Positions 49,294 through 59,433 of a DNA stretch of 64,000 nt are shown in pieces. Both the position numbers and the translations under genes were made by a program. Origin of the DNA: GCA-003244245 sp052390115 (GTDB lineage Bacteria > Actinomycetota > Actinomycetes > Mycobacteriales > Pseudonocardiaceae); the NCBI GenBank assembly GCA_052390115.1, contig JBQTHE010000052.1, positions 1-64,000 of the forward strand. Direction: 5' to 3'. A model generated the notes under the pieces. That model had not been told where the DNA came from. It saw only the letters and a program-made list of their open reading frames with translations, and ran no database searches. Position 1 is the stretch's first letter, and every line of letters begins with the position of its first letter.

Positions 49294-50838
49294 TCACCTC
49301 TTGGGGAATCTCAGCTTCGACGGGTCGAAACCGGGCGGTAGCTGATCCAGACCGGTCAGGTCGGGCAGACCGCCAGGCATGCCCCCGGGTAGACCACCGG
49401 GCAGTCCCCCGCGCACCCTCGGCGCCGTCGGACCGCGTCCCTTGCCCTTCTTGCCCTTGCGGCCCTTGCGGTTTCGGCGCCCGGGGCCAGCCCCGGGGAA
49501 GCCGAAACGGCCGGCCATCTGCTGCATCATCTTGCGGGCCTCGAAGAACCGCTCGACCAGCTGGTTGACCTCGCTGACCGCCACCCCGGAGCCTCGCGCG
49601 ATGCGCTGCCGCCGGGACGCGTTGATGATCTTCGGATCGGCCCGCTCGTCGGGGGTCATGCCGCAGATGATGGCCTGCAGCCGGTCCAGCTGCTTGTCGT
49701 CGACCTCGGCGAGCTGATCCTTCATCTGGGCCGCACCGGGCAGCATACCGAGCAGGTTGGCGATCGGTCCCATCTTGCGGATCGCCTGCATCTGCTCGAG
49801 GAAGTCCTCCAGGGTCAGCTCCCCGCTGCCGATCTTGGCGGCGGCCTGCTCGGCCTGCTCGGCGTCGAAGGCCTGCTCGGCCTGCTCGATCAGGGTGAGC
49901 AGATCTCCCATACCCAGGATCCGGCTGGCCATCCGGTCCGGGTGGAAGACATCGAAGTCCTCCAGCTTCTCCCCGTTGGACGCGAACATGATCGGCGCAC
50001 CGGTGACCTGCCGCACCGACAGGGCCGCGCCACCACGGGCGTCGCCGTCCAGCTTGGTGAGCACCACTCCAGAGAAGCCGACGCCGTCGCGGAACGCCTC
50101 GGCGGTGGTCACCGCGTCCTGGCCGATCATGGCGTCGACGACGAACAGAATCTCGTCGGGCTGCACCGCGTCGCGGATGTCGGCGGCCTGGCGCATCATC
50201 TCGGCGTCGATGCCCAGCCGTCCGGCGGTGTCCACCACGACGATGTCGTGCTGGCGGGCGCGGGCCTCGGCCACCCCGCGGCGCGAGACGTCGACCGGGT
50301 CGCCGGCGCCGTGGCGCGACTCCGCCGTCTGACCGGTCGCTGATGCGCCCGGATGGGGTGCGAACACCGACACCCCGGCCTGCTCACCCACCACCTGGAG
50401 CTGGGTGACCGCGTTAGGCCGCTGCAGGTCGGCGGCGACCAGCAGCGGGGTGTGGCCCTGGTTGCGCAGCCAGCGGGCGAGCTTGCCGGCCAGCGTCGTC
50501 TTCCCGGAACCCTGCAGACCGGCCAGCATGATCACGGTCGGGGGTGTCTTGGCCAGCTCCAGGCGCCGGGTGTCACCACCCAGGATGCCGATGAGCTCCT
50601 CGTTGACGATTTTGATGACCTGCTGGGCGGGGTTCAGCGCGCCGGAGACCTCGGCACCCTTGGCGCGTTCCTTGATCTGCGCGACGAACTGGCGGACCAC
50701 CGGCAGCGCGACGTCGGCCTCCAGCAGCGCGATCCGGATCTCGCGGGCGGTGGCATCGATGTCGGCTTCGGAGAGCCTGCCCTTGCCCCGCAGGTCGGAC
50801 AGCGCTGACATGAGCCGGTCGGAGAGGGTGTCGAACAC
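49294..50838 (-). CDS. ffh: Signal recognition particle protein Ffh
   Basis: 514 aa GTPase that binds signal peptides and 4.5S RNA. GTG start (VFDTLSDRLMSALSDL). G domain: MLAGLQGSGKTTLAGKLARWL (G1), VAADLQRPNAVTQL, VVDTAGRLGIDAEMM (G3), TKLDGDARGGAALSV (G4/G5). M domain: GGELTLEDF-like run ELTLEDFLEQMQAIRKMGPI, and ASRRQRIARGSGVAVSEVNQ. The C-terminus is Gly/Lys/Pro rich (LPGGLPGGMPGGLP). It partners FtsY, also in this window. Confidence 0.96.
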   Translation of the reverse strand: MFDTLSDRLMSALSDLRGKGRLSEADIDATAREIRIALLEADVALPVVRQFVAQIKERAKGAEVSGALNPAQQVIKIVNEELIGILGGDTRRLELAKTPPTVIMLAGLQGSGKTTLAGKLARWLRNQGHTPLLVAADLQRPNAVTQLQVVGEQAGVSVFAPHPGASATGQTAESRHGAGDPVDVSRRGVAEARARQHDIVVVDTAGRLGIDAEMMRQAADIRDAVQPDEILFVVDAMIGQDAVTTAEAFRDGVGFSGVVLTKLDGDARGGAALSVRQVTGAPIMFASNGEKLEDFDVFHPDRMASRILGMGDLLTLIEQAEQAFDAEQAEQAAAKIGSGELTLEDFLEQMQAIRKMGPIANLLGMLPGAAQMKDQLAEVDDKQLDRLQAIICGMTPDERADPKIINASRRQRIARGSGVAVSEVNQLVERFFEARKMMQQMAGRFGFPGAGPGRRNRKGRKGKKGKGRGPTAPRVRGGLPGGLPGGMPGGLPDLTGLDQLPPGFDPSKLRFPKR

Positions 50839-51152
50839 GCCGGTCGCGCTCCCTGGGGTCCGGCGGGGTGATGGCCCCGGAGTCTGGCTGGTGGTACTGC
50901 CAGCGTAGCGGCCTGCCGGACATCGGCATGGCCAGGAGCGCCTGGACCGCCGGCGTCCCGGGCCCCACCCCGGGCTGCCGGCGGTCCGGCAATGACCGTT
51001 GCGATCGCCAGCGGCACACCCGCCGCCCGGCTCCCCAGCACGGGCGGCAGCCCCGCGTCCGCCCGACCGCTGCCGAGCCACCCGGCTAGCGTGGCGCTGG
51101 CAGACGCTGGCGGGTAGCGTGCATCCCCGCAGTCGCGGCTAGGTAGAACTGC

Positions 51153-52079
51153 CTACGGATGCAGCCCGAATCTCGCGGTGGGTGGGTCTGCCTGCCACGC
51201 TGAGCCGTCCGAGATCTCCCCGTTCGAAAACTCCCCGTTCGAAAACTCCACAGCCTGCGCAACATCGGCCTGCTCGGCTGCGGTGGGCTGATCGACCAGG
51301 CCGACCGCCTCGACCAGCAAGCGGTGCACCGCCGACACCTGATCGGTGACCTCGGCTCGCAGCTGCCTGAGCACCGTGGCCTGGCGCTGCACCTCGGTCA
51401 TCCGGCTACCCAACCGCTGCGCCGCCATCTGCATGATCAAGTACAGCGCGGCGGTGCTGCGGGTCTGATAATCGCCGATCCAGGCTTCCGTCTCGGCCCG
51501 GCGGCGCGCGATGTTGTGCTCGGACCGCTGCTCAGCGGCATTTGCCTCACGTTCGGAGTCCAGCTCAGCCTGCTGGCATCGGGCTGCGGATTCGGCCTCT
51601 GCGGTCTGGCGCCGGCGCTCCGACTCCGCCTCCAGGCTCCGGCACCGCTGGGTGGTCTCGTGCAGCAGCTGATCAGCCTCGGCGCGAGCGCTCTCGCGCA
51701 ACAAGGCGGTCTCCTGCTCGGCGCTGATCTGCAGCTCGGCGGCTTCGTCCTCGGCCATCTGCAGCATGCGCTGGATTCGCGCGGTCGCTGCGGTCAGCGG
51801 AGATCGCTCCAGCCGATCGACCTGGGTGGCCGCCTGCTCCGCTTCCCGACGCAGACGATCAACCTGGGCGGTCGCCCCCGCCGCTTCGCGACGCAGTTGT
51901 TCGAGCTGCTCGGTGAGGTCGGCGGCCCGCTGCAGCGCAGCGTCGCGTTCGGCCCCGATCGAGCCGACCCGACTCTTGAGGGCGTTGACGTGGTCGATGA
52001 CCTGCTGACGGTCGAACCCCCGCAACACGATCTCGAACGGCGGGTTGACCGGGACGGCCTCATCGCGAGTTCCGTACAT
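51153..52079 (-). CDS. DivIVA-like coiled-coil protein
   Basis: 308 aa from MYGTRDEAVPV. An N-terminal FEIVLRGFDRQQVIDHVNAL resembles the DivIVA start. A long coiled coil follows (residues ~35-210, rich in Ala/Glu/Arg/Gln). A duplicated GEFSNGEFSNGE is encoded by a small tandem repeat near 51218-51250. Such proteins often scaffold polar growth in actinobacteria; that role is inferred. Located between ffh and glnD. The frame is open upstream but lacks a ribosome site there. Confidence 0.7.
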   Translation of the reverse strand: MYGTRDEAVPVNPPFEIVLRGFDRQQVIDHVNALKSRVGSIGAERDAALQRAADLTEQLEQLRREAAGATAQVDRLRREAEQAATQVDRLERSPLTAATARIQRMLQMAEDEAAELQISAEQETALLRESARAEADQLLHETTQRCRSLEAESERRRQTAEAESAARCQQAELDSEREANAAEQRSEHNIARRRAETEAWIGDYQTRSTAALYLIMQMAAQRLGSRMTEVQRQATVLRQLRAEVTDQVSAVHRLLVEAVGLVDQPTAAEQADVAQAVEFSNGEFSNGEISDGSAWQADPPTARFGLHP

Positions 52080-52101
52080 GCGGCCGGATCGTAACGGGCG
52101 C

Positions 52102-54525
52102 TCATCGAGCGGCATTGAGCACTGCCCGCTCCACCAACTCACGCGCCTGCGATGCCAGCGCACTGTGACCGTCGGACCCGGTGATGCAGAACGAGTCCAC
52201 CACCGAGCTGCCCAGCGTGACGACCCGGGCCCAGCGGACGGTCACCGCACTGCTCTCCAACGCCGCGGCAACCCGGTACAGCAACCCGATGCGGTGGTCA
52301 GTGGTGCGCAGCTCGAGGATCACCGCCGCGGTGGCCTCGTCGTCGAACCACAGCACCTTGGTCTCGATGTCGGAGGCCGGGGTCTCGCCGTAGTCACGTT
52401 CCTTGGCGGCCAGCCGGTCCGCCAGTTGCAGCGAGCCGTCCAGCGCTCGCACCAGGTCCTGGCGCAGCAGCGCGACGTCGGGCGGGCGACCGAAGCGCGG
52501 GGAGACGGTGAAGGTGTCCACCGCCGCGGAGGCTCCGCCGGGGAGTTCGGCGACCCGGATATCCGCGGAGTGGACCTGCAGCGAGTGCAGCGCAAGCACT
52601 CCCGCGGCCAGCGCGAGCCCACCGGGCCGGCCGGGGGTCACAATCGTGATCGTGGTGGCCGCCGCCGGCCCTGCAGCGGCAGTGTTCGATGCCACGGTCG
52701 CCGTCACGTGCAGCGAGCCGCTGGCGGCCGACCGCTCGGCCAGCGCGCGATGCTCCTCGGAGAGCGGCTCCGGTGCAGGTAAGGGCCGGCCGGACAGTAC
52801 CGCGCGGCAGCGCTCGGCGAGGTCGAAGATCAGCGCGGCGCGCCATTCGGTCCAGATACCGGGTCCGGTGGCCAAGCTGTCGGCCTCGGCCAACGCGACC
52901 AGCAACTCCAGCAGGGTCGGGTCCCCACCGAGAGTGTCGACGACTCGCTGCGCGGTCGTGGGGTCCTCGAGGTCCCGGCGGGTCGCGGTATGGGGCAGCA
53001 GCAGATGGTGGCGCACCATCGCGCGCAGCGTCGCGACGTCCGGGTCCGGCAGCCCGAGCCGGTGACCGATCTGCTCGGCCAATGCCGCCCCGACCACGGA
53101 ATGGTCGGCGCCGCGGCCCTTGCCCAGGTCGTGCAGCAGGGCGCCGAGCAGCAGCAGGTCCGGGCGCCTGACGGTGGTGGTCAGCCGTGCCGCCTGCGCC
53201 GCAGCCTCCATCAGATGCCGGTCCACCGTCCATACGTGCGCACGATCCCGTGGCGGTAGGTCACGCACCGCGCCCCACTCCGGTAACAGCCGCCCCCACA
53301 GCCCGGTACGGTCCATGGCCTCGATCACATCCACCGCCGGATGGCCGGCTCCCAGCAGCGACAACAGCTCCTCCAGCGCCGCGCGCGGCCACGGTCGGCG
53401 CAGCTCCGGTGCGGTGTCGGCGAGCGACGTGAGGGTGGCGTTGGCGATCGGCATACCGGTTCGCGCCGCCGTCGCCGCGACCCGCAACGTCAGCGCCGGG
53501 TCCCGCGCCGGATGCGCGTCGCGAGCCAGGGAGACCTCACCGCTGTGCTCCACCACCCCCTCGTCCAACGGACGGCGTAGGGGTCCCCGCCGCAGGGTCC
53601 GCAACCCGGTCAACCGGGCGCGTCCCCGCGGGGGCAACGCGGCTCGCGCGGTGCGCAACCCGACGTCCATCGCATAGACAACGGTCCGCGCCACCCCGGA
53701 CAGGCTCCTGGCCAGATCGAACCGGTCACCAAGAGCTAGCGCGGCCGCGACCTCGTCGGCGTCCTGCGCGCGAAGCACGTCGCGGTTGCGGCCGGCGAGC
53801 CGGTGTAGCTCGGTGCGCACGTCCAGGAGCAGGTCTCGCGCGGCGCGCACCTCCGGCCCGGCCCGGTCGGTGAGTTGGCCTGCCGACAGCGCGTCGAGCA
53901 GCTGCACGTCGCGCAGCCCGCCGTGGCCGTTCTTGAGGTCCGGTTCCACCCGGTGCGCGATATCGCCACTGCGCAGCCAGCGTTGTTGCGCCGACTCGGC
54001 GAGCTCTTCGAACCTGCCGCGGATGCCGGCCCGCCAGGCCCGCCGCACGGCGGTGTCCATCGCGTCGAACAGCGCACCGTCCCCGGCGATCAGGCGGGCA
54101 TCCAGCAAGCCCAGTCCGGCCCGCAGGTCAGTGGCCGCCACCTGAACGACTTGGCCGACGGTCCGGACGCTGTGGTCAAGATCGATGCGGGCGTCCCACA
54201 GCGGGTACCACAGCGAATCGGCGAGCTGGCTCACCCCTCGTTTGCCATCGTGTAGCAGCAGCAGGTCCAGGTCGGAGTAGGGCACCAGCTCACGGCGGCC
54301 CAGAGCGCCCACCGCAACCAGGGCGGTGCCACGGCCCACCCCCAGCGCCGCGCAGCGGGACGTCAACCAGAATTCGTGGAGGTCGGCCAGCGCCGTCCGT
54401 AGTGCCGGCGCCGGCAGCTGGCGTTGTCGCGGGTTCGCACCGAGTAGTGCGGCACGGGCTCTGACGAGATCTTCCGCGGGGGTGTCCGGGCCACCGGCGT
54501 GAGGCGGGGCCCCAGGCAGCGTCAT
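52102..54525 (-). CDS. glnD: Bifunctional PII uridylyl/adenylyl-transferase GlnD
   Basis: 807 aa. Order: nucleotidyltransferase domain with GALGRRELVPYSDLDLLLLHDG; a central domain; the HD hydrolase LLLGALLHDLGKGRGADHSV; then two ACT domains at the C-terminus (one near VTIVTPGRPGGLALAAGVLALHSLQ, the last near RIGLLYRVAAALESSAVTV). It modifies PII (GlnB) according to glutamine; in actinobacteria it adenylylates Tyr51. The ATG at 54525 starts the domain. Downstream of glnB but separated from it by an anti-sigma-like gene. Confidence 0.95.
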   Translation of the reverse strand: MTLPGAPPHAGGPDTPAEDLVRARAALLGANPRQRQLPAPALRTALADLHEFWLTSRCAALGVGRGTALVAVGALGRRELVPYSDLDLLLLHDGKRGVSQLADSLWYPLWDARIDLDHSVRTVGQVVQVAATDLRAGLGLLDARLIAGDGALFDAMDTAVRRAWRAGIRGRFEELAESAQQRWLRSGDIAHRVEPDLKNGHGGLRDVQLLDALSAGQLTDRAGPEVRAARDLLLDVRTELHRLAGRNRDVLRAQDADEVAAALALGDRFDLARSLSGVARTVVYAMDVGLRTARAALPPRGRARLTGLRTLRRGPLRRPLDEGVVEHSGEVSLARDAHPARDPALTLRVAATAARTGMPIANATLTSLADTAPELRRPWPRAALEELLSLLGAGHPAVDVIEAMDRTGLWGRLLPEWGAVRDLPPRDRAHVWTVDRHLMEAAAQAARLTTTVRRPDLLLLGALLHDLGKGRGADHSVVGAALAEQIGHRLGLPDPDVATLRAMVRHHLLLPHTATRRDLEDPTTAQRVVDTLGGDPTLLELLVALAEADSLATGPGIWTEWRAALIFDLAERCRAVLSGRPLPAPEPLSEEHRALAERSAASGSLHVTATVASNTAAAGPAAATTITIVTPGRPGGLALAAGVLALHSLQVHSADIRVAELPGGASAAVDTFTVSPRFGRPPDVALLRQDLVRALDGSLQLADRLAAKERDYGETPASDIETKVLWFDDEATAAVILELRTTDHRIGLLYRVAAALESSAVTVRWARVVTLGSSVVDSFCITGSDGHSALASQARELVERAVLNAAR

Positions 54526-54662
54526 TGCCCTAACCCCTTCCGTGCCGGCGGTCGAGCCGCCGCTGCGCGACGGCGAGTCGTCCGAGTCTGGCGTGCCACG
54601 TCTGGCGCCCTCAACTGCACCCCGACGTCGATGCTGAGACTCCGCGAAGCGTGTTTCGCTTG

Positions 54663-54686
54663 CTGAAACGCCACGTTTCAGTGGCG
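54663..54686 (-). promoter_or_regulatory. Hairpin with GAAAC half-sites upstream of glnD
   Basis: CGCCAC-GTTTCA-GTGGCG (54669-54686) is a perfect 6-bp hairpin. It overlaps the palindrome CTGAAAC-N5-GTTTCAG (54663-54681). It lies between the ATP-binding gene and glnD. It may be a weak terminator or a GlnR-type operator; which is not clear. Confidence 0.5.
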
Positions 54687-54700
54687 TGAACTGGCGCGCG

Positions 54701-55138
54701 TTACGGCGATAGTTCGACCCTAAGGTGGACGACGGTGCCCCGGTGGTCACAGCGGGTGTGGATCTTCTGAGTCAGCAGACGCATCAGGTGTCTACCGCGG
54801 CCGCGGAACCCGTCACCGGTGGGCGTTCGCCAGCGGCCCTGATCGGAGACGGCGATCAGGACGTGGTCGGCGGCGCGGTGTGCCTCCAACTGCACCGATC
54901 CGGGCCGGAGGTCGGAATAGGCGTGTTCGGCGGCATTGGCGATCGCTTCATAGACCGCCAGCACCAGGTCGCCGACGACGTTGGTGGGGAGGTCCAGCGC
55001 CAGCCAGTCGTGGAACTGGTGGCGCAGCGCGGTGGCGTTGTGCACGGTCGCGACCGCTTCGGCCCGCAGCGGGGCGCGGATATCCTCGGTCGGCTGGCGG
55101 GTCCAGGATGGACCCTCCTCGGTGCCGCTGACATCCAT
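54701..55138 (-). CDS. Anti-sigma-factor-like ATP-binding protein
   Basis: 145 aa of the RsbW/SpoIIAB HATPase_c type. N-box DLVLAVYEAIANAAEHAYSD; G1-like AVSDQGRWRTP; then GFRGRGRHLMRLL. Such proteins bind sigma factors or anti-sigma antagonists, or phosphorylate the latter. Unusually it sits between glnB and glnD on the same strand, so it could tie nitrogen signalling to a partner-switching system; this is inference. Confidence 0.82.
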   Translation of the reverse strand: MDVSGTEEGPSWTRQPTEDIRAPLRAEAVATVHNATALRHQFHDWLALDLPTNVVGDLVLAVYEAIANAAEHAYSDLRPGSVQLEAHRAADHVLIAVSDQGRWRTPTGDGFRGRGRHLMRLLTQKIHTRCDHRGTVVHLRVELSP

Positions 55139-55205
55139 GCGCGAGTAGTACCCGAACCGAATTGGCGGTCATTTGAAACATGTCGCGCATCAGCCCCTTG
55201 CGGGC

Positions 55206-55544
55206 TCACAGCGCATCGACACCACGCTCCCCGGTCCGAACCCGGACCACGGTCTCCACCGGAGTGACCCACACCTTCCCGTCCCCGATCTTGCCGGTTC
55301 GGGCCGACTCGACCAGCGCATCGAGAGTCTTGTCCACCTGCATGTCGTCCACCACGACCTCGACCCGGATCTTGGGCACGAAGTCCACGGAGTACTCCGC
55401 CCCACGGTAGACCTCGGTGTGCCCCTTCTGCCGGCCGTAACCCTGCACCTCACTGACCGTCATCCCGAGTACCCCGATCTGTTCCAGGGCACCCTTGACG
55501 TCTTCCAGCGTGAACGGCTTGATGATCGCGGTCACCAGCTTCAT
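55206..55544 (-). CDS. glnB: Nitrogen regulatory protein PII
   Basis: 112 aa. MKLVTAIIKPFTLEDVKGAL, the T-loop GYGRQKGHTEVYRGAEYSVDF with the modified Tyr at YRGAEY, and GDGKVWVTPVETVVRVRTGE. It senses ATP/ADP and 2-oxoglutarate, docks on AmtB and is modified by GlnD. The start codon follows the amtB stop after GAAGGGTG. A GTG two codons earlier is possible. Confidence 0.96.
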   Translation of the reverse strand: MKLVTAIIKPFTLEDVKGALEQIGVLGMTVSEVQGYGRQKGHTEVYRGAEYSVDFVPKIRVEVVVDDMQVDKTLDALVESARTGKIGDGKVWVTPVETVVRVRTGERGVDAL

Positions 55545-55550
55545 CGCCAC

Positions 55551-56915
<1,365 letters not shown>

Positions 56916-57005
56916 GGTTCACCCCTTTGCGTCTCACGATCGAGTGGTGCTTGTTGTGCGTGTGAAGAGAGTGGGCAGCCGGTGTTTCAACCGGAGGCAC
57001 GGTAT

Positions 57006-57023
57006 GTTACGACAACGTTAAAC
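57006..57023 (-). promoter_or_regulatory. GlnR-like operator upstream of amtB
   Basis: GTTAC-GACAAC-GTTAAAC on the plus strand, about 90 bp upstream of the amtB ATG. Two 5-bp half-sites with a 6-bp spacer resemble the GlnR box (GTnAC-n6-GnAAC). A match to one strand only; the call is tentative. Confidence 0.4.
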
Positions 57024-57096
57024 GTCGGGCTTGCCCTGTTACGTCCGGATTACTAGCGGGTCCTGGATCATGCTGACCTACCAGTTTCTCCGACAA

Positions 57097-58794
57097 TCAG
57101 TCCAGCAACGCGTCCACGAAAGCCTCAGGCTCGAATGGAGCAAGGTCGTCCACCCCCTCACCGAGGCCCACCAGCTTGACCGGCACTCCAAGTTCGCGCT
57201 GCACGTGGAAGACGATTCCGCCCTTGGCGGTGCCGTCCAACTTGGTCAGCACAATGCCGGTGACCTCGACGACGTCGCGGAACACCCTCGCTTGGACCAT
57301 CCCGTTCTGGCCTGTGGTGGCGTCCAGCACCAGCAGCACCTCATCGACCTCGGCCTGCTTGGACACCACGCGCTTGACCTTGCCCAGCTCGTCCATCAGG
57401 CCCGTCTTAGTGTGCAACCGGCCGGCAGTGTCTATCAGAACCGTGTCCACCCCATCGGTGCTACCCCGCTTGACCGCCTCGAACGCCACGCTGGCTGGGT
57501 CTGCGCCTTCGGCCCCCCGCACGACCTCCGCGCCGGCCCGCTCGCCCCAGGTGACCAACTGGTCCACGGCAGCTGCGCGGAAGGTATCGGCGGCGCCGAG
57601 CAACACCCGCCGGCCGTCGGCGACCAGGACCCGGGCCAGCTTGCCGGTGGTGGTCGTCTTGCCGGTGCCATTCACTCCCGCGATCAGGACTACACCAGGG
57701 GTGCTTGCACCGTCGCCATCCTGATGCGGCAACGCCCGCACGGCACGGTCCAAGTCCGGGCGCAGCGCCTCGATCAGAACGTCGCGCAACGCAGCGCGGG
57801 CCTGCTCGGCGGTCCGCACGCCGCGCTGCGCCAGTTCTTCGCGCAGCCGATCCACGATCTCAGCGGTGGTAGCCGCACCGAGATCGGCGAGTAACAAGGT
57901 GTCCTCGACATCGGTCCAGGAGTCTTCGTCCAGGTCACCCGCGCCGAGCAGGCCCAGCAGGCTCTGCCCGAACGCTGAGCGAGACCGGGACAGCCGGCCG
58001 CGCAACCGCACCAGCCGACCGGCCGGCGCGTCGATCGGCTCAAACGTCGGGACTGCCGGTTCGGCAGGTGCTGGTTCGGCAGGTGCTGGTTCGGCAGGCG
58101 GTAGCTTGACCGGCGGCGGCTTGACCGGCGCCGCCTTGACGGGTGGTGGCTTGGCAGGCGCCGCCCTGACGGGTGGTGGCTTGACCGGCGCCGCCCTGAC
58201 GGGTGGTGGCTTGGCAGGCGCCGCCTTGGCGGGCGGCGGCTTAACCGGCGCCGCCTTAGCCGGCGGCGCCTTAGCCGGCGGCGCCTTAGCCGGCGGAGGC
58301 TTAGCCGGCGGCGGCTTAACCGGCGGCGCCTTAGCCGGCGGCGGCCTAACCGGCGGCGCCTTAGCCGGCGGCAGCTTGACGGGTGGCGGCTCGGCGGCCG
58401 GCGGCTTCACGGGCGCCGGGGGCGCGAGACTCGTCGGGGGAGCCGGGCCTTCTGGCCGGACGGGCGCTGGCGGCTGTGGCGCAGCTGGCGCGGGTGGCGC
58501 CTGTGCGGGCCGCTTCGGCGGGGCCGGGGCCGGGGCAGAAGCCTGTGGAGGTGCTGGTGCCGAAGCCCGCGGCGGAGCAGATGCCGGTGGCGGGGCCGGT
58601 GGACCACCCCCGCCGGAAGAGAAGCTGATGCCACCGCCGGCCTTATAGCCGCGAGGCGCCGGTGGCGCTTCCACTTCCTGGTCCGGCTTCTCGGCGATGC
58701 TGATCCGCCGACGGCGGGCCAACAGCAGACCCACCGCCAGCGCGATCAACAACACCACCGCAATGGCGACGGAGATCCAGATCACGCTCGACAC
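57097..58794 (-). CDS. ftsY: SRP receptor FtsY
   Basis: 565 aa. One N-terminal helix (VIWISVAIAVVLLIALAVGLLLARRRR), then a ~200-residue Pro/Ala/Lys-rich linker of PPPxK/APPxK repeats. The NG domain begins GRLSRSRSAFGQSLLGLLGAGDLDED. GTPase motifs: VLIAGVNGTGKTTTTGKLARVL, VLIDTAGRLHTKTGLMDEL, and VLTKLDGTAKGGIVF. It docks SRP (Ffh) at the membrane. The linker is longer and more repetitive than usual. Opposite strand neighbours: amtB downstream, a 640-bp gap upstream. Confidence 0.95.
   Translation of the reverse strand: MSSVIWISVAIAVVLLIALAVGLLLARRRRISIAEKPDQEVEAPPAPRGYKAGGGISFSSGGGGPPAPPPASAPPRASAPAPPQASAPAPAPPKRPAQAPPAPAAPQPPAPVRPEGPAPPTSLAPPAPVKPPAAEPPPVKLPPAKAPPVRPPPAKAPPVKPPPAKPPPAKAPPAKAPPAKAAPVKPPPAKAAPAKPPPVRAAPVKPPPVRAAPAKPPPVKAAPVKPPPVKLPPAEPAPAEPAPAEPAVPTFEPIDAPAGRLVRLRGRLSRSRSAFGQSLLGLLGAGDLDEDSWTDVEDTLLLADLGAATTAEIVDRLREELAQRGVRTAEQARAALRDVLIEALRPDLDRAVRALPHQDGDGASTPGVVLIAGVNGTGKTTTTGKLARVLVADGRRVLLGAADTFRAAAVDQLVTWGERAGAEVVRGAEGADPASVAFEAVKRGSTDGVDTVLIDTAGRLHTKTGLMDELGKVKRVVSKQAEVDEVLLVLDATTGQNGMVQARVFRDVVEVTGIVLTKLDGTAKGGIVFHVQRELGVPVKLVGLGEGVDDLAPFEPEAFVDALLD
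58085..58390. repeat. In-frame tandem repeat in the ftsY linker
   Basis: About 300 bp of 12-30-bp units based on GCCGGCGGCGGCTTAACC and GGCGCCTTAGCC on the plus strand. They encode KPPP/KAPPxK/KAAPxK on the minus strand. Low-complexity DNA of this type expands and contracts easily. Confidence 0.85.
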
Positions 58795-59433
58795 CTGACC
58801 ATCCTGGCATCAAAGCGCACCGGCGGGACGTGCCGGTCAGCCAAGCGCAGCAACTACGGGCACGAGGCTCCTGCGCCGCCAGCGTGGGATTCAGCTCTGG
58901 ATGAGGCGCTGGGCGCAGACAGTTCCCGAGCACAGACGGTTCCTGGGCGCAGACGGCGCCGGTCGCGCTGAGCAACTGCCGCCGCTCGTCTCATCGTTAA
59001 GGTCCGGTCCGCAGATCTTGACCAGCGACGAGCCCTCTGGTTCCCGAACTCAACAGCAGAGCTGTCCACCGGTCGCCGAACAGCTCTGCTGTTGAGTTCG
59101 GGGGGCTGAGTGCACTCAGCATCCGGCCAGCCCGGCCCGATGATCTGCGTGACACGCCCAGTCCCGCAGAGCTGGCCGCTCGACAGAAACCGCCTCGATA
59201 CGCCACCGAATCCCTGCCGTGACCGTCCGGTTCAGGGCCTATCGGGATTTCACACGGCGGACCGGGGATGGCTCGGCGGTGCAGGTCGGCCACCGTGGGC
59301 CGGTGGATCCGTAGCTCAGGGTGGCGGGGGGCGACCTCGCCATTGATGGCAGCCAACGCCTGTTCCGTGGCGAGGCAGGCTCGGCGCCGGGTTCAAGCGG
59401 CTGCTCCGCAACCCATAACCACGCCGTCTCCGA
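58795..59433. other. Intergenic region with palindromic repeat
   Basis: About 640 bp between ftsY and the acyltransferase gene. It contains the second copy of the dispersed palindromic element (listed separately). Minus-strand frames near 59340 (AAINGEVAPRHPELRIHRP) look like decayed coding DNA but match nothing I know. GTAGCTCAG (59311) and GGTTCAAG (59390) are too far apart for a tRNA. Confidence 0.5.
58998..59126 (-). repeat. Dispersed palindromic element, copy 2
   Basis: Inverted relative to copy 1 at 2392-2520. Arms 59045-59065 and 59080-59100 (21 bp) pair perfectly around a 14-nt loop. The palindrome TGAGTGCACTCA (59107-59118) is retained, and flanks agree over about 125 bp. Confidence 0.75.

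Noticed and set aside
59305..59400. tRNA-like GTAGCTCAG and GGTTCAAG boxes
   Set aside because: They are about 79 nt apart, too far for A- and B-box of one tRNA, and no acceptor stem or anticodon arm pairs.
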